Shown: piece after piece, positions 1 to 12,943 of the stretch
How the letters are laid out: every line of letters starts with the position of its first letter
Position numbering within the stretch: the stretch's first letter is position 1
Program-made: the position numbers and the translations under genes
The notes under the pieces: model-generated
What the model was told of the DNA's origin: nothing
Seen by the model: the letters and a program-made list of their open reading frames with translations, nothing else
Databases searched by the model: none
NCBI GenBank assembly: GCA_963556145.1
Contig: OY744469.1
Coordinates: 4,064,767-4,128,766 of the forward strand
From: Hygrocybe punicea
Taxonomy: Eukaryota > Basidiomycota > Agaricomycetes > Agaricales > Hygrophoraceae
DNA length: 64,000 nt
Direction: 5' to 3'

Positions 1-458
1 AGCAAAGCCGCTTGCTGCAACAATGTTCTTGTACCCCACCAAACGCCTATGGGTTCTAAGGCTCTGATGTTGTATGAGAGTTTTGTAATCTCAAAGTCGT
101 AGCCTTCTCCCGTTGCCTGGCCGTTAAAGAGGGTATGATTCAAAGTTGTTTCCAAAGTTAGGTAAATGGTGGGCGTGCCGTCAGGACTACCAACAACAAC
201 ATTTGGTAAATCTCTGAAGCCGAGGAGGTCGACGAGGTCAGCGCGAAATGTTTTGGCGAAGTCGATCAATGAAGGTGAACCAAGGTCCTTCCACTGGGGG
301 TCTACGACGATTTTGACTGAAGCCGAAAGGGTAAAAGAGTCCTGGGTCGTTGATGCCGTGAACGTACGCACCGACGGAATCTGAGGTTGGATATCCAGAC
401 AAAAGACCTGAGCAGTACTGATAAGAAATACACCAATCCACGCAACCCCATAAATCAT
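1..458 (-). CDS. GH20 beta-hexosaminidase, N-terminal part (cut by window edge)
   Basis: The reading frame opens at ATG 458 and stays open to base 1, so about 152 N-terminal residues are present and the rest lies outside the window. The first ~20 residues form a hydrophobic signal peptide, which fits a secreted enzyme. The rest matches the N-terminal GH20b-type domain of fungal beta-N-acetylhexosaminidases: a FTLSASVKIVVD strand, a FRADLVDLLGF helix, then EGYDFEI and the conserved PIGVWWGTRTLLQQ at the border to the catalytic barrel. The family removes terminal GlcNAc from chitin oligomers and glycans. The catalytic Asp-Glu pair is not in view, so activity cannot be judged. No intron is seen in this part. 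Confidence 0.75.
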   Translation of the reverse strand, partial: MIYGVAWIGVFLISTAQVFCLDIQPQIPSVRTFTASTTQDSFTLSASVKIVVDPQWKDLGSPSLIDFAKTFRADLVDLLGFRDLPNVVVGSPDGTPTIYLTLETTLNHTLFNGQATGEGYDFEITKLSYNIRALEPIGVWWGTRTLLQQAAL

Positions 459-1351
459 GGTGATAATAATCACTTATCCGCCGCTGCTCCCATGTACAAC
501 GTGGTGGTCAATTCCGTTGTTGTTTCATTGCCTGATTGGTTTTACTGAGAATGCTTTGGCGCCTAGGGAAATTTGAGTTTGGTTGCTCCATTACAGCACC
601 AAACGAGCTAACTACGACGAAGTCTGAGATCTGAGGGCATGAGAGCGCGGTAAAGTTGAACAGATGCATTGGTTGAAGAATTACACGGTTTGGGAAAAAA
701 CAGTACGATGTAGGTGTAGGACTCCCTGATAGCGGAAGCAAAGGTCAGCGGGGACCGCAAAATCACCAGAAACTTGAGGGTCGAATGTTCGATAGGTGAC
801 AAAATTGTCAGTTAGAAAATTGGCTAGATGGCATGGGACACACCATGACAGGTATGAGAAAGATTGGGACTGTTAAAGTGCAGAAAATGGGACTGAAGCA
901 CGAACGTCCTTTGCATGGAGTAGTTGACTAAGTTGAGTAGCTGGTGGGTGTCGAGAAGGGAGTATTTCTGCGTTGGAACATCAAAGTCATAGACACGCGT
1001 TGTGGGCCTGATGGCGGTAGGGAATGTATCACGTAGTGTACAACCTCCTCGTTTTGGGACGAGACGCGAGGACGCTTCAGTTAGACCCCGAGTGATTTAG
1101 GATGCCCGGTGTTGATGTTCCCTCCTCATCCTGGGGAAGATTAGGACCAATCACTCCCGAGAAGAACAAAAGTACAGTGAATAATGACGAAACGATGGGG
1201 AGTGTGTGTTTGCGACCCCATAGTAGATGAATTTGCTCCAGGCTATTGGAGACTTGAATGATAATGTCGGTCAGGAAGGATCGTAAGATGGATATTTGGA
1301 TGAGCATACTGAAACGTCTTATGAGCATCCGCCGCGAATGCGGATCCGTGC
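459..1351. other. Intergenic, no confident gene
   Basis: This stretch lies between the GH20 start and the PET117 stop. The minus strand has short open frames, including a hydrophobic one at 1077-1328 that could be an exon of a multi-pass membrane protein, but no start, splice pattern or recognisable motif supports a gene. Confidence 0.4.
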
Positions 1352-1628
1352 TCAGCGTGAATGAACGGTTTGTACACGCTCGTAAGTTTCGCGTTTGCGC
1401 AGGGATTCTTGTAATTCCTCTTTGCGCTTCTGGAACTTTACTTTTCTGCGTTCATCATCACGCAAGACGCCTTGATACATGTTCTAGCCATTATGTTGAC
1501 AACCAAACCACCATACAGGAATCACCACTCACCTCACGTTCTTGGTCTTGTTGAAAGTGAACAGCCCAGATAGTGAACGAGGATAGAAAGACTGCTCCTA
1601 GAAGCGTAATTTTTGCCATCCGAGACAT
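1352..1628 (-). CDS. PET117: PET117-type cytochrome c oxidase assembly factor
   Basis: Two exons (1628-1533 and 1483-1352) joined over a 49-bp intron give 75 residues, the usual size of this family. The protein starts MSRMAKITLLG, has one N-terminal membrane-anchor-like helix, then HFQQDQERE and a charged helix with MYQGVLRDDERRK, which is the family signature. PET117 is a small mitochondrial protein needed for cytochrome c oxidase assembly together with the haem A synthase COX15. Its start codon lies 106 bp from that of the divergent CID gene, so the two probably share a promoter. An in-frame second Met at codon 4 is an alternative start. Confidence 0.85.
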
Positions 1629-1734
1629 CCCACTCGCTCAGGGACCAGATACCGACATTTGCCGATGTGTGCACAGACCAGGACAACAGACGTAAACATT
1701 TTGTTCTTCAACCCTTGCACTGGCAAATGTCGTT

Positions 1735-4303
1735 ATGGCTTCCCTCAATGTGAGCCTAGAAATTCATCATAGCCTTCCTCTACTAAATACACCATACAGA
1801 TATTCGAATCGACGTTGAAGGAGGTCGTTCATGCAAAGCGGTTGTCAGCGTCTAGAATGGGGAAACTAACGGACATCGCGCTGAAGTCGATGGAAGTACG
1901 CAGCATTTTTTTTTCTGTTGTCTTCAGTATACTAATCATTGTGATGATTTGACGATCGGGCCTTACTCTGCAGAATGACACTCAACTTGTATCTATTCTC
2001 TACCGTACCCACAAATCACTGCCAACTGCTGCTAAAGTGTCCAGTCTATATGCTTTTGACGCGCTGTCGCGGGCAGCTAGGAGCCAAGTCAATAAGCATG
2101 GTCTCACTGGCGACATCAACTCTGAAAGCGGAAATTGCGCTACCTTTTTACTGAAAGTCGAAGGAGTCCTGGATGGCTTATTCCAGGATATGATCTCGGC
2201 CGGAAACTCCGAAACCAAGGTTAGTACTTCGTTGACTAACATTCTCGCCACAAGGACTATTGGACGCGGCCCGCGTTGTTACTTTGTCGCCGCCATATTC
2301 ACTGATAGTGCACACGGAAGACATGCACTCGTAATTACCTATAATTTCTGGCAGTGATGAACTTCAACGCAGATACTAGGGCTTCGCTCCTCCGCAGCGT
2401 CTCTGTGGCTAAAGGTCTACCCTGTGCGGTCACATGATTGCAATTCTCTTTTCTAATGCTGGGATCATGAGACATGAATGTCCTGACCGTTCTCTTTCTC
2501 GTCGATATTTGATTACAGGAAAAGTCAAAGAAGATCCTTGACATATGGACAAAAGCAAACACGTTTCCATCCGCGGTTTTGGCTGGTCTCGCGAACATTG
2601 TGAAGGAAGCCGAAAAAGGTGCATACCACAGTCCAATTTTGTGCTCGCTAAGTATTTCCTCTACCCATGTAATTTCAGTCTTTTTTTGCGCACATCATAG
2701 TCTCGAAAAAATGAGAATTCTCACTGAAAAACGACTCGGTTTACTTTTGTGTTAGAGTCAGAGCCAGTGGCGGCCGACCCACGAATAATCATCGAATCTC
2801 CGGGAACGAATGCAACGCCGCCGACATCAATGCATACATCACCACCTCCAGGTATAGACCACGTCCAGTCAACGTTATTGGCCCTACTTACGCAAGCGGC
2901 CACTGTTGTGGCTGCTCCGAATAACGGGTGAGCGAGGAACAAATCGTTCTTTTCTGGTTATGAAGCTGATTGCTTGAAGGCAAACAACACCAAACACATA
3001 TGGGCCACAGTTGGACAATTCCCAACTCGCGCTTCTGCAACAGTTGACCCAGACAGCCAAGTTGGTGAATGAAGGTTCGACGCAACTAGTACCATTGCCG
3101 GCGCCATTAGCTCTCTCTGTACCAGCCATTGCTTCTCCATCAGTGATCGGGTTATCGCAGCCTTCTGGATCATATCGAGATGATTATTACGGCTCCGGAC
3201 GCAGGGAATCAGGATACGATAGTCGTAGTAGCCCCAGCAGAAGCTATGACGATTATCACGGTGCTTCCAGAGGCAATTTCAGAGGCGGCTTTCGGGGTCG
3301 TGATCTCGGAGATGGACGAGGCAAGTGGAATGATCACGACCGCTTCAGAGGCAGAGACCGCAGTCCTCCGCATAGAGCGAGACGAAGTCGGTCAAGAAGT
3401 CCGCCGAGTAGATATGGAGGTAGGCGAGACATAAAACCGTACAGCCCTCCACGGCGACCGTCTATGGCACCGTTGACTGTCAAGGAACCAACATATAGTG
3501 CAGAATCTGTTTCGGAAGCGCCTGAAGTTGGAAAAGACGAATTTGGACGAGATATCAGGCCTTTATCACCACAGAGAGACTTGTCTGTTTCTGCTAATGA
3601 CAACCCTCGAACACAGCCACCACCGCCACTCGCTGCGGAATCTGTAGACCCTGTGACAAAACCCCAAAATAAACAGAGGTCTTCATCGCCACCTTCGGTG
3701 GTTGCGAAACCTTTATCACAAATTCCTGACCAGATCCCCTCGGATACATTGCCGTCCCAGCCAGGCCAGCCAGGATTAGACAAGTTTGATCGGGCGACAT
3801 TTGATTTCACAGCAGCATCATCGTGGGAAGCTCTGGGAAAGATGTGGGAGGTGACTTATGGTTATCTGCCATCACAAGAAGCGCTTGTGCAGTTCGTGAG
3901 CTCGAGAGGTACAACTGGCCCTACCACTCTAGGTAGTCAATCTAGTCCGGAGTTAGCGTGGTCTGAGCAGGGCTGGGCAGATGCCCACTCAGAAACTGGT
4001 GGAGGCCAGCCATGGCAAGGTGGAAGGGGAAGGGGACGGCTTTTCAGAGGAGGACGGGGGAGTGGTTACCGATACGGCAATACCCGGGATACCCAGGAAC
4101 AAAGGGGTTATGATCAAGAGACAGACGCAATTGTGCTGGGCGAAGATCCTGGCCCTTCCTCTAGTTACGAAGAAATGGCAACGTCGGGAAACAGTGGTAA
4201 CCAGACATCGCAAGAAGTAATGACGACTGTCGGGGCGGGCGGGCGAATGCAACGGGTAGGGGACAGATGGGTCTTCGTGCGAGAAGGAACAGGAATGGTA
4301 TAA
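1735..4303 (+). CDS. CID-domain protein (RNA polymerase II CTD-interacting, Nrd1/SCAF-like)
   Basis: Six exons (1735-1749, 1800-1895, 1974-2219, 2519-2618, 2756-2927, 2980-4303) close in frame to 650 residues. The third intron is long for this genome (299 bp). Residues ~5-150 form a CID: KEVVHAKRLSASRMGKL, then DTQLVSILYRTHKSLP, SSLYAFDALSRAA and ILDIWTKANTFP, the helices that bind phosphorylated polymerase II tails. The remainder is low complexity, with Arg/Ser and Arg/Asp-rich stretches, PPRR motifs, a short WEALGKMWEVTYGYLPS element and C-terminal RGR/GGRG boxes. Yeast Nrd1 and fission yeast Seb1 carry an RRM in this region; I see no RRM here, so a SCAF-like or lineage-specific role in 3' end processing is more likely than a strict Nrd1 equivalent. 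Confidence 0.8.
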
Positions 4304-4966
4304 ACCCAACTATTTTTCAAAGGGGTCTCTTTATTATACAACTTTCATCTCCTCCACGCCTAGCGGGTTTGAAATCAGTAATTTTTGACCTTGTACGTTG
4401 CAACAATGAAACCTAAGCTTGCGCACATTGTGGATGGGAGGATTTTACTAGACGTGGCCCGAAATTAGGCAGATGGCAGATGGCAGATGGCAGACACTAA
4501 TTCACCATCAACTATCCAATATCAAAGACAGGGATGGAGGAACAGCAACTTACAAGAGTCTCATTCTGCTGGTAGCAACGAACGCATTCCAAGTAAGTTC
4601 CAAGTAAGCCGCCGAACTATGACAGAAAAAATCATGGTCTCGACTGTTGCACCAACGGACATCGATAATGGCTTGGACGTCATCAATTTATCACGCACAG
4701 ACAACCACAACCTTTAAGAAAGATGTCAATTAACATATTTTGCTGAAAAACTAGGTTCGTACTGATGAGCAATGTTGCTGTATCCTGGGCCTGACGACTT
4801 GAAGCTGGCAAAGATTGCTTAATCCGCCGGTCCCTCCAGCAAAAATTGGGCGTGGGATGGTCTTTATTACAAATAGTCGCGTAACGTCACATTATTAATA
4901 ATATTGTAACGCGATCACGTAACAGCCTAACCGTTTCGATTTTTTTCTCTTTCTTCAACCATCACC
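4304..4966. other. Intergenic with short 7-bp tandem repeat
   Basis: No gene is recognisable between the CID gene and DNMT5. Around 4471-4493 there are about three tandem copies of the heptamer GCAGATG. The last 100 bases before the DNMT5 start are AT-rich (around 4885-4910) and are the likely promoter. Confidence 0.4.
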
Positions 4967-7900
4967 ATGGCAGGAGCAAACAAGAGCGCGACGAAGAAAA
5001 GCCAGAAGTCAATTACCTCGTTTTTTGGTGGTGCGAAAACCAAGACCGACTCCTCAGACGTCGACAAGGAGAGGGATACAGACGATGATATGGACGTCGA
5101 CAACGTGCCTACAGCTCGCAAGGGGCTTGGCAAGGGAGCGCCACCGGATTCCTCTGACCTCCCACCTATTCATCACATACCTGCAATGTTCTCGGATCTT
5201 GTTAGTCATATTCCTCAACTCAAAGGTGTCGTCGAACTTGTTCAGGGCCGGAAACTGCGCGTCGCGACCATGTGTTCTGGCACAGAATCTCCTCTTCTCG
5301 CTTTGGACCTCATTCGAAGGTCTATTCTTGAGCAATATGGACTTGATTTCGATGTCGAACACGTGTTTTCTTGCGAAATCGAGCCCTTCAAGCAAGCTTA
5401 CATTGAACGCAATTTCCATCCACCTCTCTTGTTCCGTGATGTGTGCGAGCTTGGCAATGAAAAGGCGTGCGTTTTAATAATAATAATATCATTACTATTG
5501 CATATCGTTAATCAAAATATCTGTTTGGATAGGACAACAGCCTATGGAGCCAAAGCAACAGTTCCTGGAGACGTCGACCTTTTGGTTGCAGGCACGTCTT
5601 GCGTTGATTATTCTAATCTCAACAACGAAAAACAGGACATTGACGGTAACGGAGAGTCGGGGCGCACGTTTCGCGGCATGATGTCATGGGTAAAGAAGCA
5701 CCGACCGCCAATTGTGATCCTAGAAAATGTTTGTTCCGCACCTTGGCCCCGTGTCCAGAAATACTTCGAGAAAAGTGGGTACAGCGCCACTTACACGCGT
5801 GTCGATACAAAATTCTACTATATTCCCCATACGCGGACTCGGGTCTATCTTGTCGCGGTTAATGAGAAGCACTCGAAGATGCCGGATGTTTGGAAGGATT
5901 GGATCACTTCTAAGCTCAAACGGCCCGCATCTTCAACCCTGGATGCATTTCTCCTTCCTTCAGACGATCCTCGCATTCACCAAGCCCGACAGAAGCTTGT
6001 TAATGAAGGTTTCAATGCTCTTGACCGTCGCACAGGTCGAACCGACTGGGGTCGCTGCGAATCCCGTCACCAGCGAGCGAGACTTGAAGAAGCTTTAGGT
6101 TCCAAACGGCCTCTGACCAGCTGGGAAGAAGGTTCGTTCTCATTTTTTCTTGTCGCTCGAATTTCGGTTGATTCGTAGGCAGGTGGTTACTGTAAACTTC
6201 CAGATTTTGCGTGGGGAGATTGGGGAGTTGGCCAAGTTGAAAGGGTCTGGGATTTGATGGATATCAGTCTTTTGCGCTCAGCCACGAAAGGCGTCGATCC
6301 TTCTTATAAAACGTCAGTTCAATATCAGTTGAAAATTTCAGGATTCTTCACATCATATCATTTAGGCAAGTCTGGAATCTCTCTCAGAATGTAGACCGTG
6401 CCATTGGCTCGAACAAAGTCGGCATCTGTCCCTGCCTTACGCCTTCAATGATCCCATATATCACCAATCGTGGTGGCCCAATGGTGGGGCTAGAGGCATT
6501 GTCCATGCAAGGGCTACCCGTTGATGAACTGCTATTGACACGGGAGACTGAAGATCAACTCGCAGACCTCGCCGGAAACGCCATGTCAACAACGGTTGTT
6601 GGCGCCTGCATGTTAGCTGCGCTAGTGGTGGGAAAAAAGCTTCTGAAAGCCGGAGACGATGTCGAAAGTTACGAGATAAAAGCGGGCGACGTCGCAGGGA
6701 ATGACGAAGACGATTGCTCAGAAAATGGAGCGATCACGACTGGTAATGCAAAGGATGCAAAGGACATTGACTCGGTGCAAGAGACCGCGCCCTCCCTTGA
6801 GGACCATATTGCGGGAGGAGGACAACTTCATCAAAAGGTACTCGACTTGTCGATCGCGAGCGAATGTTCTCTTCAGGATCTTCTCATGAATGCGTCGAAA
6901 AGTGCCCGACTTTGCGAGTGTGAGGGTCGAAAAGACATCACAAGTAGAGAGCTGTTCCGCTGCACAGATTGTGGCACATCCTCTTGCAAAAAATGTGGTG
7001 GCCGCCCAGAGCATAATCCAGAGCCAATAGACGTTGTGGCGAACCCCAGGCTTTCCCCACTTACATTTGCTAAAGAGTTGAAGTCGATTCTCCCCATGTG
7101 CTTGTCGGTCTCTGGCATGACGCAGAAACTTCTCGACGACTTGAAAAACGATATTGAGATTCCCGGAAAACGTTGGTCGCCTTGGTGTTCCGCAGTTCTT
7201 CGGGCGGCTAAATGCGAACTTCGCTTTGCGGAGACTAAACGCCAAGAAACTTGGACAGCCGTCTACCAATCCCCGACGGCATCCCTCGAACTTCATTTGC
7301 ACCCCCAACAGCCGGAATGGCGCCTGTATGGGAAACCTAAGGGGGACGAACCAGCGAATTCTGAGATTCGCCAACTCCTAGAGTTGCCGATTGCGCGGCT
7401 GATTTGTACGGACGGACTGCTTAGTGGCCAATGGGATGTTGCCTTGCCTTACTCCACTTCGATACCTATTAGTGTCCTAGGTGTTGGTGACCTCGTTCCC
7501 GCATGGGAAGCCCGCCTTGGACTAATGGCCGATGAGTTCAGGGACAAAGTGGTTCACTCGCAATTGAAGATCACTGTGCCCAGTGAGAGTAAAGAGAAGT
7601 TAGACCGCGATATCACAGGAGTCTACACACTTCTCGACAAATGCGGGACGGCTAATGCGGCGTTACATCGAAAAGTTGAAACAACTGAAGAAGGCTCACT
7701 ACCACCTTTATACATGTTGCTGGACCCGCACCGGTGCAAAGATTCGGAAGATAGCTTTGTTATCTCAATCAGCAAGAGACGTTATGAATATGGCGAGTCA
7801 CGACCTATCATCTGCAAACTGGATCCCAAGTGGAGGCAATCGAGTCATCAGGGTGCAGAAAAGGTGGATTGTCGCCTCCCTTGCAAATGGACTCCTGCAG

Positions 7901-10900
7901 AGCACATTCGATTGAAGGTGAGAGCTCGAGAACATAGGACGGACTCAACTCACTACATCCATTCCCTCTAGCCCTCCCATGGACAGGATGCTACCGTCTC
8001 GGTTCCAGGTCATTCTTTGGAAATTTCCGTCTCAAATGACGCTTGTCGTAGTGCGAATGCGTTTCTTGTTTGCCAAGTGCCTCTCCAGTCCCAGGCTGGT
8101 CCAGAATGGCCGCTTAACGTGTGGAGAGAAGTCGATAAAATACACGAGCGGAGCACTTTCCAGGCACTGGCGTGGTTGCTGGAGCCTGTCCGACATGTTG
8201 ACGATAATTTCAGTTCCTGGCAATTGGTGGAATTGCCTAAAGAGTCCTCGATTTGCCAACGGTGCGCTCCGACTGCGCCGGCACTTGAATGGAGAAGAGT
8301 GAACAAAAAAGATGTCCCTTTCGAGAATACCGTTCAGGCCGGTGAATACGAGCGCAGCCTCAAAAGACGCCCTAGTCCTTTCGTTACCCAACTGAAACTT
8401 GACAACACCGACATTGGTACCGTGCGTTTAGGTATCAATATTCCTTCCCTGATACATCGAGCCTTGTCACGCCTGCCCTCAGAACGTAGATCCGAAATTC
8501 CGTCCGTCTCTTGGCGCCTGAATACCGACTTCACGCCTTTAGCTAGCCTCCATCTACCAAAATTTGTGATCTCGAGTAACAAACTTGATCCAGAGCACAA
8601 GCAGCCCCCTAGTTTCAAAATTCCCCTTCGGAAAGAGCAGCTCCGCTCTTTACATTGGATGCTGAAACAAGAGGCCCAGGATGCGACACCTTTTGTTGAA
8701 GAAGAAATTTCTGAGGCCATTCTGGCCCCGTTGGGGTGGAGAGCTGAAGGGCGGGCGGAGAGGCCAGTCCACATCAGGGGAGGCGTCCTCGCCGATCAAG
8801 TTGGTTACGGGAAGACAGCAATAACTCTTGGCTTGATCGATTGTGCATCGAAGACTGTTGAAAAGGAGTTCCGTCAGTTGGGCCGCGTCAACGGCAAAAT
8901 CTGCGTCAAAGCTACAGCTATCATCGTCCCACCCCATTTGACGAAACAATGGGATTCTGAATGCCGCAAGTTCGCGGGGAAACGTTTCAAAACTGTGGTC
9001 CTTTCGACAGTGACGAGCCTCAATTCACTTGACATCGAGCAGGTTCAGAACGCTGATATGGTTATCATCGCTTCAAATCTCTTCAAAAGTTCTGTCTACT
9101 TGGACAACCTCGAATCCCTCGCTGCGGGCACAGTTTTACCAGCTCAAGATGGTCGTTACTTTTATGATCGCCTTCGAGTGGTCTTGGCATCGCTCAGATC
9201 GCAGACAGACAGACTTCAGGACGAAGGTTCCGATGCCGTCATGAAGCATATGCGCAAGTTCCGCAGAGAAGGTGGGAAGAATATTGACTCCTTTTGATAA
9301 TAATAATGTTAAACTCTTGTACTAGAAACGGAAGCCGCAGCAAAAGCAGAGGCAGAAGCGAGCGTCGCCACCAAGAGGTTGAAGGGAAAGTCATACCGTG
9401 AGGCGAATACTTCCAAACCAGCACACCAAAAGCCGGTCAAACATGCCAAACATCCCACTGTGGAGGTCGTGATTACCACCAGGCCACCCAAGAAAGTCCT
9501 CAAGTCGCAGACATCATCTACCGTCGAAGACGACGAACCCGATTCTGATTCCGACTCTCCCAGGCTGCCGAAAGGCCGTGCGGCCAAAAAGAAGGCGGCT
9601 TTGGTGACTGCTATGGTGATATCAGATGACGAAAACGACGACAACGTTAGCGAGTATGAAGAAGAAGATGGGGAGCAGCTTGGGGATTCGCTCAAGAAAA
9701 CTTCCTCGAAAACAATAGATCAGAAAATCCGTTCCAAACCTAATCTTCCTCCATCTTCAGCTTCGTCCAGTTATGAGGCATCCTCCGCAGAGGAAACCCC
9801 TTCGGAGGATGAAAGCGTAGATGGCTCGTTGGCAACTTCCGACGATGAACAAAGCAACTTGAAGGGCAAATCCAGATACAAACCGAAGCCACCCACGAAG
9901 ACAGCAAGTCCGGCTTCTCAGACCACCAGTTCGAAGGATGAAACCGACATGGATATTGATGAGGCTTCGTCTTCAAAAGCTATCGGCAGAAAGTCGACGA
10001 AGAGAAAAGCTACTGACGAGAAGCCACCGGCTAAAAAGCAAAAGAGACGAGAAGACACCGATCCTTGGAAACTTGAATCTTCTGCCGTCAAGCGTGACTG
10101 GACTCTGATGCGTGCTCCCCCTCTGGAAATGTTCCACTTCGCCCGCGTTGTGGTCGATGAGTACACGTATCTGGATGGCAAGGCGCACGCACTGGTGACA
10201 AATCTCACAGCTGAGCGACATTGGGTGCTGTCGGGCACCCCTCCAATTCACGACTTTGCCGCCCTGAAGACGATCTCAGCATTCCTTGACGTGCACCTCG
10301 GAGTAGATGATGATGCTGAAGGCCAATCTGCACAAGTCAAAAAGCGACGACGCGAACAGACAGGTAAATTTTCGTTCTCTTCGCCTGAACATGTCAAAAG
10401 TCTCACTTTCTTCGATGCTATGTTTTAAACAGAATCTGAAAAATTCCACTCTTTCCGTGAAGTTCACAGTTTGCAGTGGCATACTCATCGTCATGAAATC
10501 GGACAGGCTTTTTTGGACCGCTTTGTACGACAAGTAAGTCCGCCCCCGATCTTCAAATGTCGGTATTGACTTTGTAATAGAATATTGCCGAAATTGACGA
10601 AATCCCGTGGACGGAGAAAAAGGTAGATATAGTCCTTCCGGCCGCGGAACGGGCCATTTATCTAGAGCTCGAGCACCACTTGCGTGCCCTTGATATGACG
10701 ATAAAGCGAGGAAAGAAGACTGAGAGTGACCGAGAGAAACGATTGGCGAAATCCCTTGGTGAAAGCAGGTCGGTTGTTTCCTACCCGTTCCACGTCCCCG
10801 CAGATTTTATCGTAGAGACTTCTAGTACTGCGGAGGAGGCACTCTTGAAACGCTGTTCGCACTTCGATCTTGATACATCAAATAACGATAACGCTATGAA

Positions 10901-12072
10901 GGCTTGTGACGTTATCGTTCAAGAGCGGCAGAAACAACTGGATGAATGTAAACAAGATCTTCTCAAGTGCCTTACTGCCGGAGTAACGAGAGAGAAAAAA
11001 ATTGGTCGAACCGGAGAAGAGACGATGTTCCAAGAATATGTGAGAGTGTCGAGGACAGAAGGGGTTGGGGATAAGGACGCTTCCGACCTTGTGATTGGTC
11101 TTCTCGATGAGGCTGGGGCAACTGCAACCCAGAAATCGGCCGCATCTGGGAAAGGCAAAAATAAAGATGAGGTCCAGCTGTCAACCAGTACCAAAGACCT
11201 TCTTTGGGATCACCGTGAAAAGACGCACGATATCCGTCGCCTGACGAAAGAACTTGTTGGACGGGTGCGCTCCTTACGATATTTCACGGTTGTCCGGGAC
11301 CTTCAAAAACAAACGGAGATACCATCTGTAATATCTTGCCCCGGCTGCAAACGAGAGGAGGTGCCAATCGACGAGGTTGCCGTACTCTCATCCTGTGGAC
11401 ACACAGGTTGCCTGGAGTGTGTGAAAACATGCGCGGAGAAGGAGGAGTGTGTTTATGCTGCATCTGGTGCTTGCAGATCCGCAGCTCGTGTTCTCAACGT
11501 CGTGACAGGTAACACTCTAGGCGTTGATGAATCTCGTGACGGTCGCGGAAAGCATTTCGGGATGAAACTTGAAAAAGTTATCAACTTGATCAAGTGCGTA
11601 TTGCCTCCTTGAAAACGCGTTTTCCATGCAGACACGTTGGTTTTTTTCCAGGAACGAGATACCGAACGACGAGCGTGTGCTCATTTTTGTTCAATTTCCT
11701 GATCTCATGAAGAAGCTTGCCGAAGCCTTGAGTGCCAACAAGGTTAAATTCCTCGAGATCAAAGGTACTGCCACCCAGAAGAGCAACAACCTGGAGAAAT
11801 TCCAGAACGATAGCGCCGAACGTGTTTTGTTGTTGAACGTGATGGACGAGAGTGCGAGCGGTGCTAACTTGACATCCGCAAATCACGCCGTATTCTTATC
11901 GCCTCTCCTGGCTCCGACCCAAGAAATATATGTTGCCAATGAAACGCAAGCGGTGGGTCGACTGGTGAGGTATGGCCAAACCAGGCATGTGTACGTTTGG
12001 AGGTTTTTGACCACGAACACTATCGACAAGGAAATATTCGAGAAGCGGACAAAGGACAGGAAGGCTCAGTAG
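4967..12072 (+). CDS. DNMT5: DNMT5-type ATP-dependent DNA (cytosine-5) methyltransferase
   Basis: Nine exons (4967-5466, 5533-6131, 6183-6312, 6366-7917, 7972-9271, 9326-10363, 10433-10533, 10581-11593, 11652-12072) join in frame to 2217 residues. Order: a PIP-box-like QKSITSFF at residues 13-20; a C5-methyltransferase domain with motif I (TMCSGTESP, ~98), catalytic Cys in GTSCVDYSN (~188, Ser instead of the usual Pro before Cys) and ENV (~229); a Cys-rich patch (~594-625); SNF2 lobe 1 with GYGKT (~1204); a long acidic low-complexity insert (~1360-1620); VVVDEYTY as motif II (~1637) and LSGTPP; a RING-like finger (~1992-2036); and SNF2 lobe 2 ending with QAVGRLVRYGQ. This is the DNMT5 layout, known in Cryptococcus as a maintenance CpG methylase that uses ATP. 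No N-terminal chromodomain is seen. Every motif needed for activity looks intact. Confidence 0.93.
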
Positions 12073-12367
12073 ACCGCATCATCTTTGTGAATTAAAGAGT
12101 TATATAGATATTAATTTTGTCATTACAACCATACATGCTAGTTCTAGGAGAAACTTGGGCAGGATATGAACAATGCCTTCGGATGAAGACATTCAGGTGT
12201 GGAGACGGCGGTTGTAAAGCTCCAGAAAAATATTAGGAAAGAAGTCAATAGAATATTGGGAATATTAAACACACCAGACAAAGAATTATGTTGTACACCG
12301 TAACGTTGGATTCATAACAACTGTGCTTGGGTATTGTCGAAAGGGTGGAGGAAGCTTGCGCGCAATG
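12073..12367. other. Convergent intergenic spacer
   Basis: Shared 3' region between DNMT5 (plus) and CRIPT (minus). It is AT-rich and holds no recognisable gene. Confidence 0.4.
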
Positions 12368-12823
12368 TCATTTGCTTGACATGGAGTATCCCGTTGTATC
12401 CAATATCTGCTTTCCACATATTGAACAGAGCCCTTTCTTGTACGCACAGCCTAAAATATGTTATCAGTATGAGAACGCGACGCTATCAACCAGAATAAGC
12501 TACCGTGACAATATCTAGCCTTATTTTGTGTTACAGGTTGCTTACAGTCCTTGCACTTGCCCTGGTACGGCTTTGGGACTAGTCAGTTGGGTTCGATGGA
12601 TCGTGCTTGACAAAGCTAACTTGAAATCGATTCTTGGAGCTACCTGGGCGGCTGAGTAGCTTGTTCTCGCCGATCTTTCGGGAGCCATCCTTGATACTTG
12701 CGGAAGTGTTGGTGAATGGATCTGGGGCAGCAATCTTTGATAATTTCTGTAATGGCAGTCAATATTAATGTTAGGAACGGGAGATAATTGCAACTTAACC
12801 GTTTCACATTTCTTGCAAACCAT
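12368..12823 (-). CDS. CRIPT: CRIPT-like zinc protein (minor spliceosome-linked)
   Basis: Four exons (12823-12800, 12746-12621, 12570-12504, 12450-12368) give 99 residues, the normal CRIPT length (about 100). The protein starts MVCKKCE and carries the three further pairs CKDC, CHGC and CSICGK, the fixed cysteine pattern of the family, with GENKLL and CAYKKGLC between them. CRIPT was named as a PSD-95 partner in animals, but its wide conservation reflects a role in the (minor) spliceosome. For the third exon I chose the acceptor that keeps RFQPYQGKCKDC in frame. The start codon is 120 bp from the divergent ASXH gene. Confidence 0.88.
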
Positions 12824-12943
12824 ACTGGCTGGAAAGGAAATTTGAGAATGAACGGCAGAGGCTGACTCGCCGGGCGTTTGCCAAGGTGTTTGGACTTGTT
12901 GACTTTTCGTTGGCCGTCCAGGCATTATCCCGGGCTCTCATCA

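Noticed and set aside
1077..1328. Hydrophobic minus-strand frame that resembles part of a multi-pass membrane protein
   Set aside because: It begins 24 bp after the PET117 stop, no second exon with matching frame was found and no family motif is visible.
1258..1554. 98-codon plus-strand frame
   Set aside because: It is antisense to PET117, which is clearly the real gene.
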